A stretch of DNA of 39,373 nt from Peloplasma aerotolerans (GTDB lineage Bacteria > Bacillota_I > Bacilli_A > Acholeplasmatales > Acholeplasmataceae): the NCBI RefSeq assembly GCF_030012175.1, contig NZ_JASCXW010000017.1:1-39373 (forward strand), written 5' to 3'. Shown piece by piece: positions 31,472-39,373 of this stretch. The notes beneath the pieces were generated by a model, which saw only the letters and a program-made list of their open reading frames with translations, searched no databases and was not told where the DNA came from. A program made the position numbers and the translations under genes. Every line of letters starts with the position of its first letter. Within the stretch, counting starts at the first letter, position 1.

Positions 31472-32386
31472 TTATGTTTCGTCGCCTAAATAAACAACAT
31501 ATTTGTTTAAGCGTAGTGCCAATACCGTAATAATGAGTACGATGACAAGTAAAATCCATGCCATAGCGCTTGCCATACCCATTGCGCGATCAACCATCAT
31601 TTTGTCAAATAAATAATATGCGTAGTAATAAGTCGATCTTGAAGGTCCTCCTGAGGTCATAATATATGCAATCGTAAAGACTTGGAATCCACCAATTAAT
31701 CCCATAATGAAGTTAAAGAATATTGAAGGTGTCATCAGTGGTAATGTAATATAAAATGTTTTTTTAATCCAATTTGCTCCATCGACTTCTGCTGATTCAT
31801 ATAATGATGTAGGGATATCTTGCATTTGTGCAAGATAGATCACCATGGATCCACCAGCTGTCCATAACCCCATGATAATGAGTGTCATCTTGGATGTAGA
31901 AGCTGCTTGATGCCACCTTAGTGGCTCCATATTTAGCAATCTATAAATAGGTGCTAATACTTCATTAATCAAACCAAAACTTGGTTGAAACAGCCATAAC
32001 CACAATAAACTCATCGCGACAATACTAACAACATTAGGTAAGTAGAACAATGTTCTAAAAGCACTCATACCTCTAATTTTGTTATTAAGAAGTAATGCAA
32101 GAGCAACACCGACAACAATACCTAATGGTATAGCTATAACGACATGATAGAACGTATTATATAAAGATTGCCAAAACAAATTATCATTTGTAAATAAAAT
32201 CCGATAATTTTCAAATCCAATAAATCTTGGAAGTGAAATCATATTATATGTTGTAAAACTAATATAAAATGAAGCAAGAATTGGAAATGCACCAAAAATA
32301 ATCAGCCCGAACAACCAAGGTGATACGAATAAATATCCCATTCTATTTTCTTTTTTCTTAAGTTGCTTAATCGTGACTGTCTTCAT
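31472..32386 (-). CDS. ABC sugar transporter permease (MalF/UgpA/LplB type)
   Basis: Six-helix permease of a carbohydrate uptake ABC transporter (CUT1). GYLFVSPWLFGLIIF is the typical first helix. The EAA loop reads ESAEVDGANWIKKTFYITLPLMTPS, the contact site for the ATPase. The length (304 aa) fits the MalF-like partner. It pairs with the second permease at 33725-34594 and the binding protein between them. GAGGTAG precedes the ATG, and it follows the binding protein gene by 19 nt. Confidence 0.92.
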   Translation of the reverse strand: MKTVTIKQLKKKENRMGYLFVSPWLFGLIIFGAFPILASFYISFTTYNMISLPRFIGFENYRILFTNDNLFWQSLYNTFYHVVIAIPLGIVVGVALALLLNNKIRGMSAFRTLFYLPNVVSIVAMSLLWLWLFQPSFGLINEVLAPIYRLLNMEPLRWHQAASTSKMTLIIMGLWTAGGSMVIYLAQMQDIPTSLYESAEVDGANWIKKTFYITLPLMTPSIFFNFIMGLIGGFQVFTIAYIMTSGGPSRSTYYYAYYLFDKMMVDRAMGMASAMAWILLVIVLIITVLALRLNKYVVYLGDET

Positions 32387-32405
32387 TTTCTACCTCAACA
32401 TTTAA

Positions 32406-33713
32406 TTAATTGGTTGCTTCGTAATTTGCCTTCTTTTGCAAGTAATTATTTCTTGCTTGTGTTAATGCTTGTTGTGCTGTTAATGTACCATCAAGTGCTT
32501 GTGTGTAATAAGGTTGCCAGTCGTTACCGTGCCATGATGGTGCATATGGAATATAAACTTTATCAGTTGCAAAGTCTACTTGCTCTAACAATGCTTGCAT
32601 AATAGGTTTATCTGCTACATAGGCTTCCATTGCACTAATATGACTCATAATCCAACCATTAACTTCTGCCATTCTCATTTGAACTTCTTCTGACATCATA
32701 TATTTAAGGAATTCAAATGCACCAGCTTTTTTAGCTTCCTCATTCTTACCATTGTCATAGAGTTCTATGGAAAAACCACTACCCCAATTGACATGAATTC
32801 CATCTTCATCTGGGATTGGTATTGGTGCAACTCCATAATTGAAATCAGCACCAGCATTAATGATTTGTTGATATAAACCATCAACTTCAACAATCATTGC
32901 AACGCGTTCGCTTGCAAATGGATTAAGTCCTAATAACTGATTACCTTCACCAAATGCTGTCAGTTGATTTCTAGTGAATTCATTATTAAAATTGATAATC
33001 CATTCTAAGACATCGACATGACCTTGAGTATTTAATGTAGGATTTTGATTTTCATCAAAGAAATCAAGACCAGTTTGCCATAACCATCCATGATATGTAG
33101 CATTACCATATGTTGGATCGAAACCAATTCTTGTAATTTGATTTTGGGTATTCACTTCGTCAAACATCTTAGCAATCGTTTTTAATTCACTCCATGTTGT
33201 TGGTACATCTTCAGCGGTTAATCCTTTTTCTGCAAACATATCTAAGTTATAATATAACGCTCTTGTTGTTGCAGTAAACGGTAATGCATAAAGTTGTCCA
33301 TTATATGTTGCAAAATCTTTTTGAGACTGTCTAAATTCATTTAAGTCGATATTGTTATCTGACTCATCATTTGCAATAAGTTCGCTGATGTTATATAAAA
33401 CACCACTTGATGCTCTTGCTTCAACATCATCAATCGTTGATAAGCCTAAGCTAGGTGCGGTTCTTGAAGATACAGCAATATTGATTTTGTCCCAATAATC
33501 CCAAAACGAGAATCCAGTCCCTCTAACAAAGTACTCTTCTTGACTATTATTAAAGTCAGTAATGATACTTCTCATGCCTGAATATGATTCGCTACCTACT
33601 GGAGACATATGCCAAAACTCAATGACAGTTCGATCTCCAACATCTTCACCTTGACATGATGCTATAAAGACTAAACTAAATGCAATAACCATCCATAGTA
33701 ATATTTTTTTCAT
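32406..33713 (-). CDS. ABC sugar transporter solute-binding lipoprotein
   Basis: Extracellular binding protein of the CUT1 family (435 aa). The signal ends at a lipobox with C20 (FIASCQ). The mature part opens TVIEFWHMSPVGSESYSGMRSIITDFN, a typical family-1 binding-protein start, and contains LYALPFTATTRALYYNLDMF and AFEFLKYMMSEEVQ, conserved hinge and C-terminal segments. Several exposed aromatics (WLWQTG, APSWHGNDWQPYY) would stack on a saccharide. It is encoded between the two permeases, not at the front of the operon as is usual. AGGAGG precedes the ATG. Confidence 0.92.
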   Translation of the reverse strand: MKKILLWMVIAFSLVFIASCQGEDVGDRTVIEFWHMSPVGSESYSGMRSIITDFNNSQEEYFVRGTGFSFWDYWDKINIAVSSRTAPSLGLSTIDDVEARASSGVLYNISELIANDESDNNIDLNEFRQSQKDFATYNGQLYALPFTATTRALYYNLDMFAEKGLTAEDVPTTWSELKTIAKMFDEVNTQNQITRIGFDPTYGNATYHGWLWQTGLDFFDENQNPTLNTQGHVDVLEWIINFNNEFTRNQLTAFGEGNQLLGLNPFASERVAMIVEVDGLYQQIINAGADFNYGVAPIPIPDEDGIHVNWGSGFSIELYDNGKNEEAKKAGAFEFLKYMMSEEVQMRMAEVNGWIMSHISAMEAYVADKPIMQALLEQVDFATDKVYIPYAPSWHGNDWQPYYTQALDGTLTAQQALTQARNNYLQKKANYEATN

Positions 33714-33724
33714 TTTTAACCCTC

Positions 33725-34594
33725 CTATCCTTTTATTCCGGTAAATGTTATACCTTCAATAAATGATTTTTGTGTAAAGAAGAACAAAACTAATGTCGGT
33801 AACATAATGAGGAGTGCTGCAGCCATCATCAGATCGAAACGCCCTCCATACTGCATTTGAAATGCTCTTAAACCTAAAGCTAATGTCCAATGATCTGGAT
33901 TGCTTAAGAAAATCAATGGACCAAAATAATCATTCCATGTTCCCATAAATGTAAATAGTGCTACGGTAATTAATGCAGGTTTACAAAGAGGTAACATTAT
34001 TTTTAAGAAGATCTGAATATGCGTTGCACCATCTATAATTGCACTTTCAGATAATTCTTTTGGAATACCTTTGAAAAACTGTCTTAATAAGAAAATATAA
34101 AATGCTGCACCACCACCAAAGAAAGCGGGTACAATTAATGGTAATCTCGTTCCTAACCATCCAATTTGTGCGTACATAATATAAGTTGGAATCAAGATAA
34201 CTTGAATTGGGATCATCATGGTAGCAAGCATGACTAAAAACCACTTATCTCTACCTTTCCAATTAAGCTTCGCAAATGCATATGCTGCAGTTGTTGCAGA
34301 AAATAGTGTCCCTACTAAAACTAAAACAACAATTATTAAACTATTTTTTAAGTACATTAAGAAAGGTAATGCAGTGACTGCAGTTACGAAATTACCCCAT
34401 TGAGGCGTTTGTGGGAAAAAGACTGATGTCCCTTGTAAAAGTTCTTGAGGTGTTTTTAGTGCGGTAAAAAGCATCCATAAAAATGGGAATATAAACCCAA
34501 AACTAGCTGCAGTTAAAACAATATACAATATTCCATTTTTAACGAATTTTCTTCTTCTTTTTGTCCACCAAGGCTTTTTAATCGTTTCAGTCAT
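33725..34594 (-). CDS. ABC sugar transporter permease (MalG/AraQ/LplC type)
   Basis: Second permease of the transporter, six helices. The EAA loop reads ESAIIDGATHIQIFLKIMLPLCKPA, and WNDYFGPLIFL with a C-terminal KSFIEGITFTGIKG is typical of the MalG-like partner. I chose the ATG at 34594, 5 nt after GAGGGA; the TTG at 34606 lies in that ribosome site. No ATP-binding subunit is encoded in the operon, so an MsmX-like shared ATPase elsewhere must energise it (inference). Confidence 0.92.
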   Translation of the reverse strand: MTETIKKPWWTKRRRKFVKNGILYIVLTAASFGFIFPFLWMLFTALKTPQELLQGTSVFFPQTPQWGNFVTAVTALPFLMYLKNSLIIVVLVLVGTLFSATTAAYAFAKLNWKGRDKWFLVMLATMMIPIQVILIPTYIMYAQIGWLGTRLPLIVPAFFGGGAAFYIFLLRQFFKGIPKELSESAIIDGATHIQIFLKIMLPLCKPALITVALFTFMGTWNDYFGPLIFLSNPDHWTLALGLRAFQMQYGGRFDLMMAAALLIMLPTLVLFFFTQKSFIEGITFTGIKG

Positions 34595-34612
34595 ATAATC
34601 CCTCAATATTTC

Positions 34613-36406
34613 TTATTTTGTCGTATCTTTTAATCTAATAAATCTTGGTCTATAAACTAAGTTATTTGACATATTATGATCAAAATTATAAGTATTTGTA
34701 TTATAAGAAACTAATACATCTGTACTCATCGATAAATGAGGATGAGCTTTTGCATTATAAGTGTAAGTTGTGCTCTTATATATTTCTTGTTCAGGAGTTA
34801 CATAAATCTTTTGTGGCTTAGAGAATGGTCCCCAAGGACTTTCACCAATTGCATAGGATACGTATTTCGTATTGACATCATAGGTAAAGACTGCTAAATA
34901 CTTATCTTTATATAAACCATCAAGAATAGGTGAGACGCTCATTTCACATGAAATATGTGATAAGAGTCCTACACTCTTAAAGATATCAGGTTGAAAATCG
35001 TTTCCATCGAAAAATGTCCAATCATCGAAATACTCAAAGTTTTCTTCTAAAACTCGGGCAAGAACCATTTCACGTAAACCCATCGTTGTTTTATAACCAT
35101 AAATATAAATGAAACCATCAGGGTTCTTAGAACCTGCTTTTCTGGTGCTAGCCATAATAGCAGCTCCGAACAACCATTGACTTTCTTCGTTTTCAACAAG
35201 TAATGGTGCCATCTTTTGTGTTGCTTTTTCATAATTAATGTCTTTATTTTCAATAGGTGTTTTAAATAAAGCAACACCTTTGACACAAAACTGAAGACCT
35301 TCAGGTTGATTGAGGTCGCTATTGATGACCATGGGTATGAAATATAGATGATCACCGATAATAACGCCATCTTGTAGCCATATCCATGAATGTTCAGGAT
35401 TTATTAATAGGGTTGATGAAGCATCAACTTTAAGATCTCTATATTGTTGATCCAAATTATAAAACTTAACTTGATTCAGTGCGAATAGTCCTTCAGTAAA
35501 GGTGTCATCATTATGATTGCCTACACCTGGCTTCGTTGGAACGATGAGTTTAATAAAGCGATGACTTTCGTGAATCTCAATGGTTTCATGGTTACCTAAG
35601 TACTCACTTTGACTTAAATTAATCTTTTTGATAAATGTGTAGGTCTCACCATTGAGTGATCCATGAATCTCTACTTCTTTTAAACCACGTTTTGCTAAAT
35701 ACTTTTCTTCATTGCTAAAATAATTGTAAAAATCTATATGTGTGATGTTTCTAATCTTATATAAATCAAAAACGATTTCTAAATCCTTTGGATAATATCC
35801 ACTAACATAACCAGGATTTTCATCTTTACGATCGTAACGAATGATATTTTGAATAACAGTACCAGCATTATCGTATTGAGGATCCATACTATAAAACCCT
35901 GCTACAGAACCGTCGTCTTTAAAATTTACCTTGAATTCTATTTTTTGGTCTTGATAGTAACCTAAACTATTGTTAGGCATAAGATGTGGTTGAAATCTTT
36001 GATTGGTTTTAAGATCTGATGTTCCAACAAATGTATCACCAAAAACAAACAATGTTTTCATATCTTGTTTTTGGTCAAACTGATCATTTCCATCCGTTAG
36101 GTTAAACGAATAAATACCATCGCCACCTGACCATCCTTGGAATCTTAGAAACTTATTTGTCATTTCATCATCTTTTGAGGCAATGTATCCTTGTCCACAA
36201 TAGATGTTTAAGTCCACCATTTCTTTTGAGTCGATCATCAGACGGTTTGCATATTTTGAATCCATGTTCAACTCATCATCAATAAAATATTCAACTTTAT
36301 TGAATTTTGCTTGATCAAAATCTGCGATTGGATAAATACCATCCAATAAGATTTCATTTAAACCATCTTCTATTTGAACACTTTTAATTAAATCTAAATA
36401 TTTCAT
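34613..36406 (-). CDS. Cytoplasmic beta-propeller glycosidase-like protein (DUF4185/DUF5005-like)
   Basis: Protein of 597 residues without signal peptide, so it acts inside the cell. It is a paralogue of the lipoprotein encoded upstream. Shared blocks are GWSGGDGIYSFNLTDG (91-106), FGDTFVG (D124), NNSLGY (145-150), WIWLQDG (D346), GFIYIYGYK (431-439), SCEMSV (E488), TYNAKAHPHLS (549-559) and YRPRFIRL. This resembles the five-bladed propeller families DUF4185/DUF5005, related in fold to GH32/43/68 enzymes; D124, D346 and E488 are the natural candidates for catalytic acids, which is inference. Residues about 195-318 look like an inserted discoidin (F5/8 C) module. AAGGAG precedes the ATG. Confidence 0.75.
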   Translation of the reverse strand: MKYLDLIKSVQIEDGLNEILLDGIYPIADFDQAKFNKVEYFIDDELNMDSKYANRLMIDSKEMVDLNIYCGQGYIASKDDEMTNKFLRFQGWSGGDGIYSFNLTDGNDQFDQKQDMKTLFVFGDTFVGTSDLKTNQRFQPHLMPNNSLGYYQDQKIEFKVNFKDDGSVAGFYSMDPQYDNAGTVIQNIIRYDRKDENPGYVSGYYPKDLEIVFDLYKIRNITHIDFYNYFSNEEKYLAKRGLKEVEIHGSLNGETYTFIKKINLSQSEYLGNHETIEIHESHRFIKLIVPTKPGVGNHNDDTFTEGLFALNQVKFYNLDQQYRDLKVDASSTLLINPEHSWIWLQDGVIIGDHLYFIPMVINSDLNQPEGLQFCVKGVALFKTPIENKDINYEKATQKMAPLLVENEESQWLFGAAIMASTRKAGSKNPDGFIYIYGYKTTMGLREMVLARVLEENFEYFDDWTFFDGNDFQPDIFKSVGLLSHISCEMSVSPILDGLYKDKYLAVFTYDVNTKYVSYAIGESPWGPFSKPQKIYVTPEQEIYKSTTYTYNAKAHPHLSMSTDVLVSYNTNTYNFDHNMSNNLVYRPRFIRLKDTTK

Positions 36407-36417
36407 CTTAATCTCCT

Positions 36418-38487
36418 TTATTCATTAACTTCTATGATTCTAATAAATCTTGGATAATAAATATTTGCGTCACTTAATGCACCTGTAATCAGTGTATTCA
36501 CATTATAAGAAATCAAATAATTTCCTGGTTCGCTTAGGACTGGATGCATTTTAGCATTATAAGTAAATCCACCTCTAAGTGTCTGAGATTCAGTTGTTTG
36601 ATAGATTTGAACATAGTCTCCGAATTGTCCATATGGTGTATCAGATAATGCATAACTAATTCTTCCACTTGTTGAATTTTCCATAACAACTAACATATAT
36701 TTTCCAGCAAATTTTCCTGATTCAATATAAGTTACACTGAGTTCTGGTGAAACGCCATCTTTAAGTGTTTTTGCATTTTCAATTAAGCTTGTCCAGTTTT
36801 CACCATCAAAATATGTCCATTGATTAAAGTTTTCAATATCTTCAGGTAAGAATCTACCAACAACTAATTTTCTACCATCAAGATCCTTATAGCCATAAAT
36901 ATAGATATATCCATCTACATGAGTATTGTTCATCAAACCAGCACCGAAGTACATCACACCACTATCACTTGTTTTCACCATCAATGGTGCATTTAAATAG
37001 GTTGCGTTTTGATGATCGAATTTTTCATCAACAATAGGCATCTTAATCATTGAAACATTGTGAACTTTGAAGATTTCGCCATCATCTTTGATCAAAATTG
37101 GGAATACATAAAATGTATCGTTTAAGACAATGCCATCTTGAAGCCATAGTCTTGCGCTGTTTTCATTAGGTTCAATTGATGTTTCATATGATCCCTCAAT
37201 TTCACCGAATAAAAAGTTGTCTTGTTCATCAAAGATCATGATTTTTCCTAAGCCAGTATAAGATTGACTATAACTTTCTAAGACTGTTAATTTTAAATAT
37301 CTAGCATCAACTTGATTAAATGATATTTCAATCGTATAAGGTTCTTGAGCTGACCCTAAGGCCTTTTCGATATCAAAAGTGTCGATAGTTGTCCAAGTTG
37401 TTTTGTCTAAGCTTGAACTTAACTCAAACTTTTTAACACCATAGTTAGGATTTGCATTATAATTCCAAATGTTGAGTGAACCTAATTGATGAGTACTCAT
37501 AAGATCAATAGTCAGTTCAGTTTCAATTTCGTCACTTAGCCACATTGCACCTTCTTTTTGGTTTGTTAATAGTGCATTTTTAGATCGAGTGATTGATAAA
37601 CCTTCGTTATCCAATAAATTTCTTGGTCTGGATCCAATATAAGGTGTTGGCTCAAAAATCGATTTTGGTGTGATATCAGCCATATTGTAATCAAATGTGA
37701 ATGCTTGATCAAAAGGTAGATGTTGATTCATGTAGCCTAAAGAGTTATTAATGATAATACCACTTTGACGTAGATGATTATGTGGATAGACTTTCCCAAC
37801 AAATGTGTCACTAAAGATGAAACCAACTTGATCTTTTTCTGCACCAATACGTGTATCACCATTGGTCAAGTTAAATGAAAATATACCATCTGCACCAGTC
37901 CAGCCTTCATATCTTAAAAACGTTTTAGACCATGCATCATCTTCTTGAACAATAATACCTGGTGATAATTTGAAATGGATATCTTGAATACCTTTAACCT
38001 GATCATCGGCTGCAAACGTAATTCTAACACTTTTTGCCATAGTACCTCCAAAATTGATTGTATTTGTGACTTCTGATAATTCATAATTTGTTTGGTATCT
38101 CGAATAGTTATATAGGTTTAATGATGTATCGATTGAGATAGTTGGTATTGTTTCAGCTCGATCACCAACATATGATGTAAAAATCATCATATCTATTGGA
38201 TAAACAGCATCAAAAATCAAAATCAATTGATGAGTTTTGATTAAAGAAGTTTCAAAAAATATAGGATTAATATCAATTGGTTTCCAATAATTGATGAAGT
38301 TGTCCAAATTGCCTTTTGTTGTTGAATGTGGAATATTAATATGAGTTACTGGTATTTTTTCTTGTGCGGTTTGAGTAAAAACTGTACCATCATCCTCAAT
38401 AATAATTTCTTCTTCTTGTTCAGGTCTAGTACAAGATGATAAAACAAGAAACAACACTAGGATAAACATAAACACTATCTTTTTCAT
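36418..38487 (-). CDS. Extracellular lipoprotein, beta-propeller glycosidase-like with discoidin-like insert
   Basis: Exported protein of 689 residues. The lipobox LSSC puts the lipidated cysteine at C19, followed by an acidic spacer. Residues about 45-175 form an N-terminal beta domain. The paralogous core then begins: GWTGADGIFSFNLTNG (195-210), FSDTFVG (D227), NNSLGY (247-252), LWLQDG (D451), GYIYIYGYK (526-534), SPELSV (E582), TYNAKMHPVLS (642-652) and YYPRFIRI. Residues about 285-422 look like a discoidin (F5/8 C) carbohydrate-binding insert. It is probably a surface glycan-acting enzyme that supplies the neighbouring importer; activity is not proven. It is the first gene after the promoter; the ribosome site GGTGA is weak. 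Confidence 0.75.
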   Translation of the reverse strand: MKKIVFMFILVLFLVLSSCTRPEQEEEIIIEDDGTVFTQTAQEKIPVTHINIPHSTTKGNLDNFINYWKPIDINPIFFETSLIKTHQLILIFDAVYPIDMMIFTSYVGDRAETIPTISIDTSLNLYNYSRYQTNYELSEVTNTINFGGTMAKSVRITFAADDQVKGIQDIHFKLSPGIIVQEDDAWSKTFLRYEGWTGADGIFSFNLTNGDTRIGAEKDQVGFIFSDTFVGKVYPHNHLRQSGIIINNSLGYMNQHLPFDQAFTFDYNMADITPKSIFEPTPYIGSRPRNLLDNEGLSITRSKNALLTNQKEGAMWLSDEIETELTIDLMSTHQLGSLNIWNYNANPNYGVKKFELSSSLDKTTWTTIDTFDIEKALGSAQEPYTIEISFNQVDARYLKLTVLESYSQSYTGLGKIMIFDEQDNFLFGEIEGSYETSIEPNENSARLWLQDGIVLNDTFYVFPILIKDDGEIFKVHNVSMIKMPIVDEKFDHQNATYLNAPLMVKTSDSGVMYFGAGLMNNTHVDGYIYIYGYKDLDGRKLVVGRFLPEDIENFNQWTYFDGENWTSLIENAKTLKDGVSPELSVTYIESGKFAGKYMLVVMENSTSGRISYALSDTPYGQFGDYVQIYQTTESQTLRGGFTYNAKMHPVLSEPGNYLISYNVNTLITGALSDANIYYPRFIRIIEVNE

Positions 38488-38501
38488 GCGATCACCAACT
38501 C

Positions 38502-38515
38502 TGCAAGCGTTTTCT
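38502..38515 (-). promoter_or_regulatory. cre-like operator at the start of the glycan operon
   Basis: On the minus strand the site reads AGAAAACGCTTGCA, matching the strong cre form TGAAAACGCTTTCA at 12 of 14 positions. It lies 7-20 bp downstream of the -10 element, over the expected transcription start, the usual position for CcpA roadblock repression; a LacI-family repressor would also fit. No CcpA or LacI gene is in the window. Confidence 0.6.
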
Positions 38516-38521
38516 ATTTTT

Positions 38522-38550
38522 AATATATCATAGAAACCTTCAATTTACAA
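38522..38550 (-). promoter_or_regulatory. Promoter of the glycan operon
   Basis: On the minus strand TTGTAA (38550-38545) and TATATT (38527-38522) are separated by exactly 17 bp, 35 nt before the lipoprotein ATG. Confidence 0.6.
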
Positions 38551-38591
38551 TACATTTATAATACATTTATAATATTTTTACTACATTACAA
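38551..38591 (-). repeat. Tandem 11-bp direct repeats just upstream of the promoter
   Basis: On the minus strand TTATAAATGTA occurs twice without a gap (38572-38562 and 38561-38551), and a related TTGTAAATTGA follows in phase over the -35 box. A further copy, TTGTAATGTA, lies at 38591-38582. The 11-bp period puts the copies on nearly the same DNA face, suitable for a regulator such as the neighbouring GntR protein. Confidence 0.5.
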
Positions 38592-38592
38592 T

Positions 38593-38624
38593 AAAAAAAA
38601 CCGTAAGTTTTTACTTCTTACGGT
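38593..38624 (-). terminator. Intrinsic terminator after the GntR gene
   Basis: On the minus strand ACCGTAAG pairs perfectly with CTTACGGT around a 9-nt loop and is followed by a run of seven or eight T. The stem includes the last codons, and the loop the stop codon, of the regulator gene. Confidence 0.85.
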
Positions 38625-39342
38625 AATAAAGTCTAGTTCGATACTCATAATGTGCAGCATTATAAAATGTTTCTGTATACTCAATTAAACGATTTGATTC
38701 ATCGTAACTGTATCTTTTTCTTTTGAGTTGTGGCGAATCATCTTGAATTTGAAGAATATTTCGTATCGTTTTAGGAGCTAAAACAGCACTTACATATTCT
38801 TCAAAAACATTGAAAAATATATTTTGTGAGGAAAGATACTTATATAATGATCCCATTAAAAAGGATTCAGTGTTCGGCAATTTTACAACAGGCAGTAAAT
38901 ATGTATCAGAATATAAAATTGGGATCACCGTTCCTCTAACACGGCGAAGGTTATATAGCATATCACCTTCATTAATGTTAAAAATACTGGCAAGTAACTT
39001 ATCTGCTTCAATTTCCTTCAACTCTGATTCCATCGTTTTGCTAGGCAATCCCATTTCATTCATTTCATTTGTAAAACTACGAATCATTGTAAAATTTGAC
39101 AATGAAGATTTATTTTTATAAACGGTTGTTCCAAAACCTGCACGCCTAGTTAAATATTGCTCTTGGACTAACTTTGAGATTGCTGTTCGAATGGTTACTC
39201 GACTAACACCATAGTGTTGAGCGAGTTCTTTTTCACTTGGAATTAAATCTCCTTCGTTCCATTCTCCAGTTTCAATCTTTTGTCTAAGGCTATTTCTTAC
39301 TTGAAGATAAAACGGCATTTTATCAGCTAAGTCAATCGACAT
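38611..39342 (-). CDS. GntR-family transcriptional regulator with UTRA domain
   Basis: Likely local regulator of the glycan operon. The N-terminal winged helix (about residues 8-72) has QKIETGEWNEGDLIPSEKELAQHYGVSRVTIR, the GntR signature. The C-terminal ~150 residues form a UTRA effector domain (HutC/FarR branch), a fold that binds sugar phosphates or similar small molecules. LKRKRYSYDESNRLIEYTETFYNA is the typical UTRA end. I chose the ATG at 39342, 5 nt after GGTGA; the GTG at 39351 lies in that ribosome site. It has its own terminator, so it is transcribed apart from the operon; its promoter lies at or beyond the window end. Confidence 0.9.
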   Translation of the reverse strand: MSIDLADKMPFYLQVRNSLRQKIETGEWNEGDLIPSEKELAQHYGVSRVTIRTAISKLVQEQYLTRRAGFGTTVYKNKSSLSNFTMIRSFTNEMNEMGLPSKTMESELKEIEADKLLASIFNINEGDMLYNLRRVRGTVIPILYSDTYLLPVVKLPNTESFLMGSLYKYLSSQNIFFNVFEEYVSAVLAPKTIRNILQIQDDSPQLKRKRYSYDESNRLIEYTETFYNAAHYEYRTRLYYRKK

Positions 39343-39373
39343 ATCAATCACCTACACTTTGTATTTTACTTAA

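Noticed and set aside
35047-35370. 107-residue minus-strand open frame inside the cytoplasmic propeller gene
   Set aside because: It is a second-frame shadow of a gene whose own frame keeps all conserved blocks.
1-39373. Mycoplasma-type code (UGA as Trp)
   Set aside because: UGA ends several genes in ATGA overlaps with well-spaced next starts, and all conserved Trp positions use UGG.

Overview
The window is 39.4 kb of AT-rich DNA from a low-GC Gram-positive-type bacterium. UGA acts as a stop (several ATGA stop/start overlaps) and Trp is UGG, so the code is standard. Shine-Dalgarno signals are strong, and there are lipobox lipoproteins, a SatD protein and a biotin-dependent Na+ pump decarboxylase. 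Together these suggest a Mollicute-like Firmicute with the standard code (Acholeplasmatales, Izemoplasmatales or a close relative). That placement is inference. I see no rRNA, tRNA, insertion sequence, CRISPR array or prophage gene.

Left part (1-6.2 kb, + strand). A TPR/three-helix membrane protein is translationally coupled to a PP2C-type phosphatase and ends at a terminator. An oxaloacetate decarboxylase operon follows (oadA, a small OadG-like membrane subunit, a separate biotin carrier, oadB) and ends with a biotin ligase. The module therefore holds the carboxyltransferase, the carrier, the Na+ pump subunits and the enzyme that biotinylates the carrier. Its leader carries a palindrome and a cre-like hairpin followed by a T run.

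Surface polysaccharide and redox region (6.2-10.8 kb). This holds a FlaA1/CapD-type sugar-nucleotide dehydratase, a flavodoxin/FMN-binding protein pair, an orphan OmpR-type regulator with a degenerate receiver, and, divergently, a CpsD-type tyrosine kinase with a tail of alternating tyrosines.

Long minus-strand array (10.9-24.5 kb). Twenty mostly small genes lie in two runs with tiny gaps or overlaps. They include six GNAT acetyltransferases, an APH-family kinase, a nitroreductase, an SRPBCC protein, a YcaQ-type DNA glycosylase, a metallopeptidase, a squalene-cyclase-like toroid protein, an alpha/beta hydrolase, a P-loop kinase, SatD with its DUF3307 partner, and small membrane proteins. It looks like an accessory detoxification/modification array. 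A small 2-helix membrane gene with its own promoter and terminator separates the two runs.

Housekeeping segment (24.6-27.5 kb). A membrane protein, an RlmD-type rRNA methyltransferase and mannose-6-phosphate isomerase.

Glycan operon (27.6-39.4 kb, minus strand). A GntR/UTRA regulator precedes a promoter with a cre-like operator and tandem 11-bp repeats. Nine closely spaced genes follow: an extracellular lipoprotein and a cytoplasmic paralogue of a predicted beta-propeller glycosidase-like family with a discoidin-like insert, two ABC sugar permeases and a binding protein (no ATPase), a doubly anchored lipoprotein, a YesL-like protein, a protein joining a degenerate kinase-like domain to a phosphomannose-isomerase domain, and an SGNH hydrolase. 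My reading is a catabolite-controlled system that trims a (possibly mannose-containing, possibly acylated) glycan outside, imports the product and finishes it inside. This is the strongest candidate in the window for an undescribed system.
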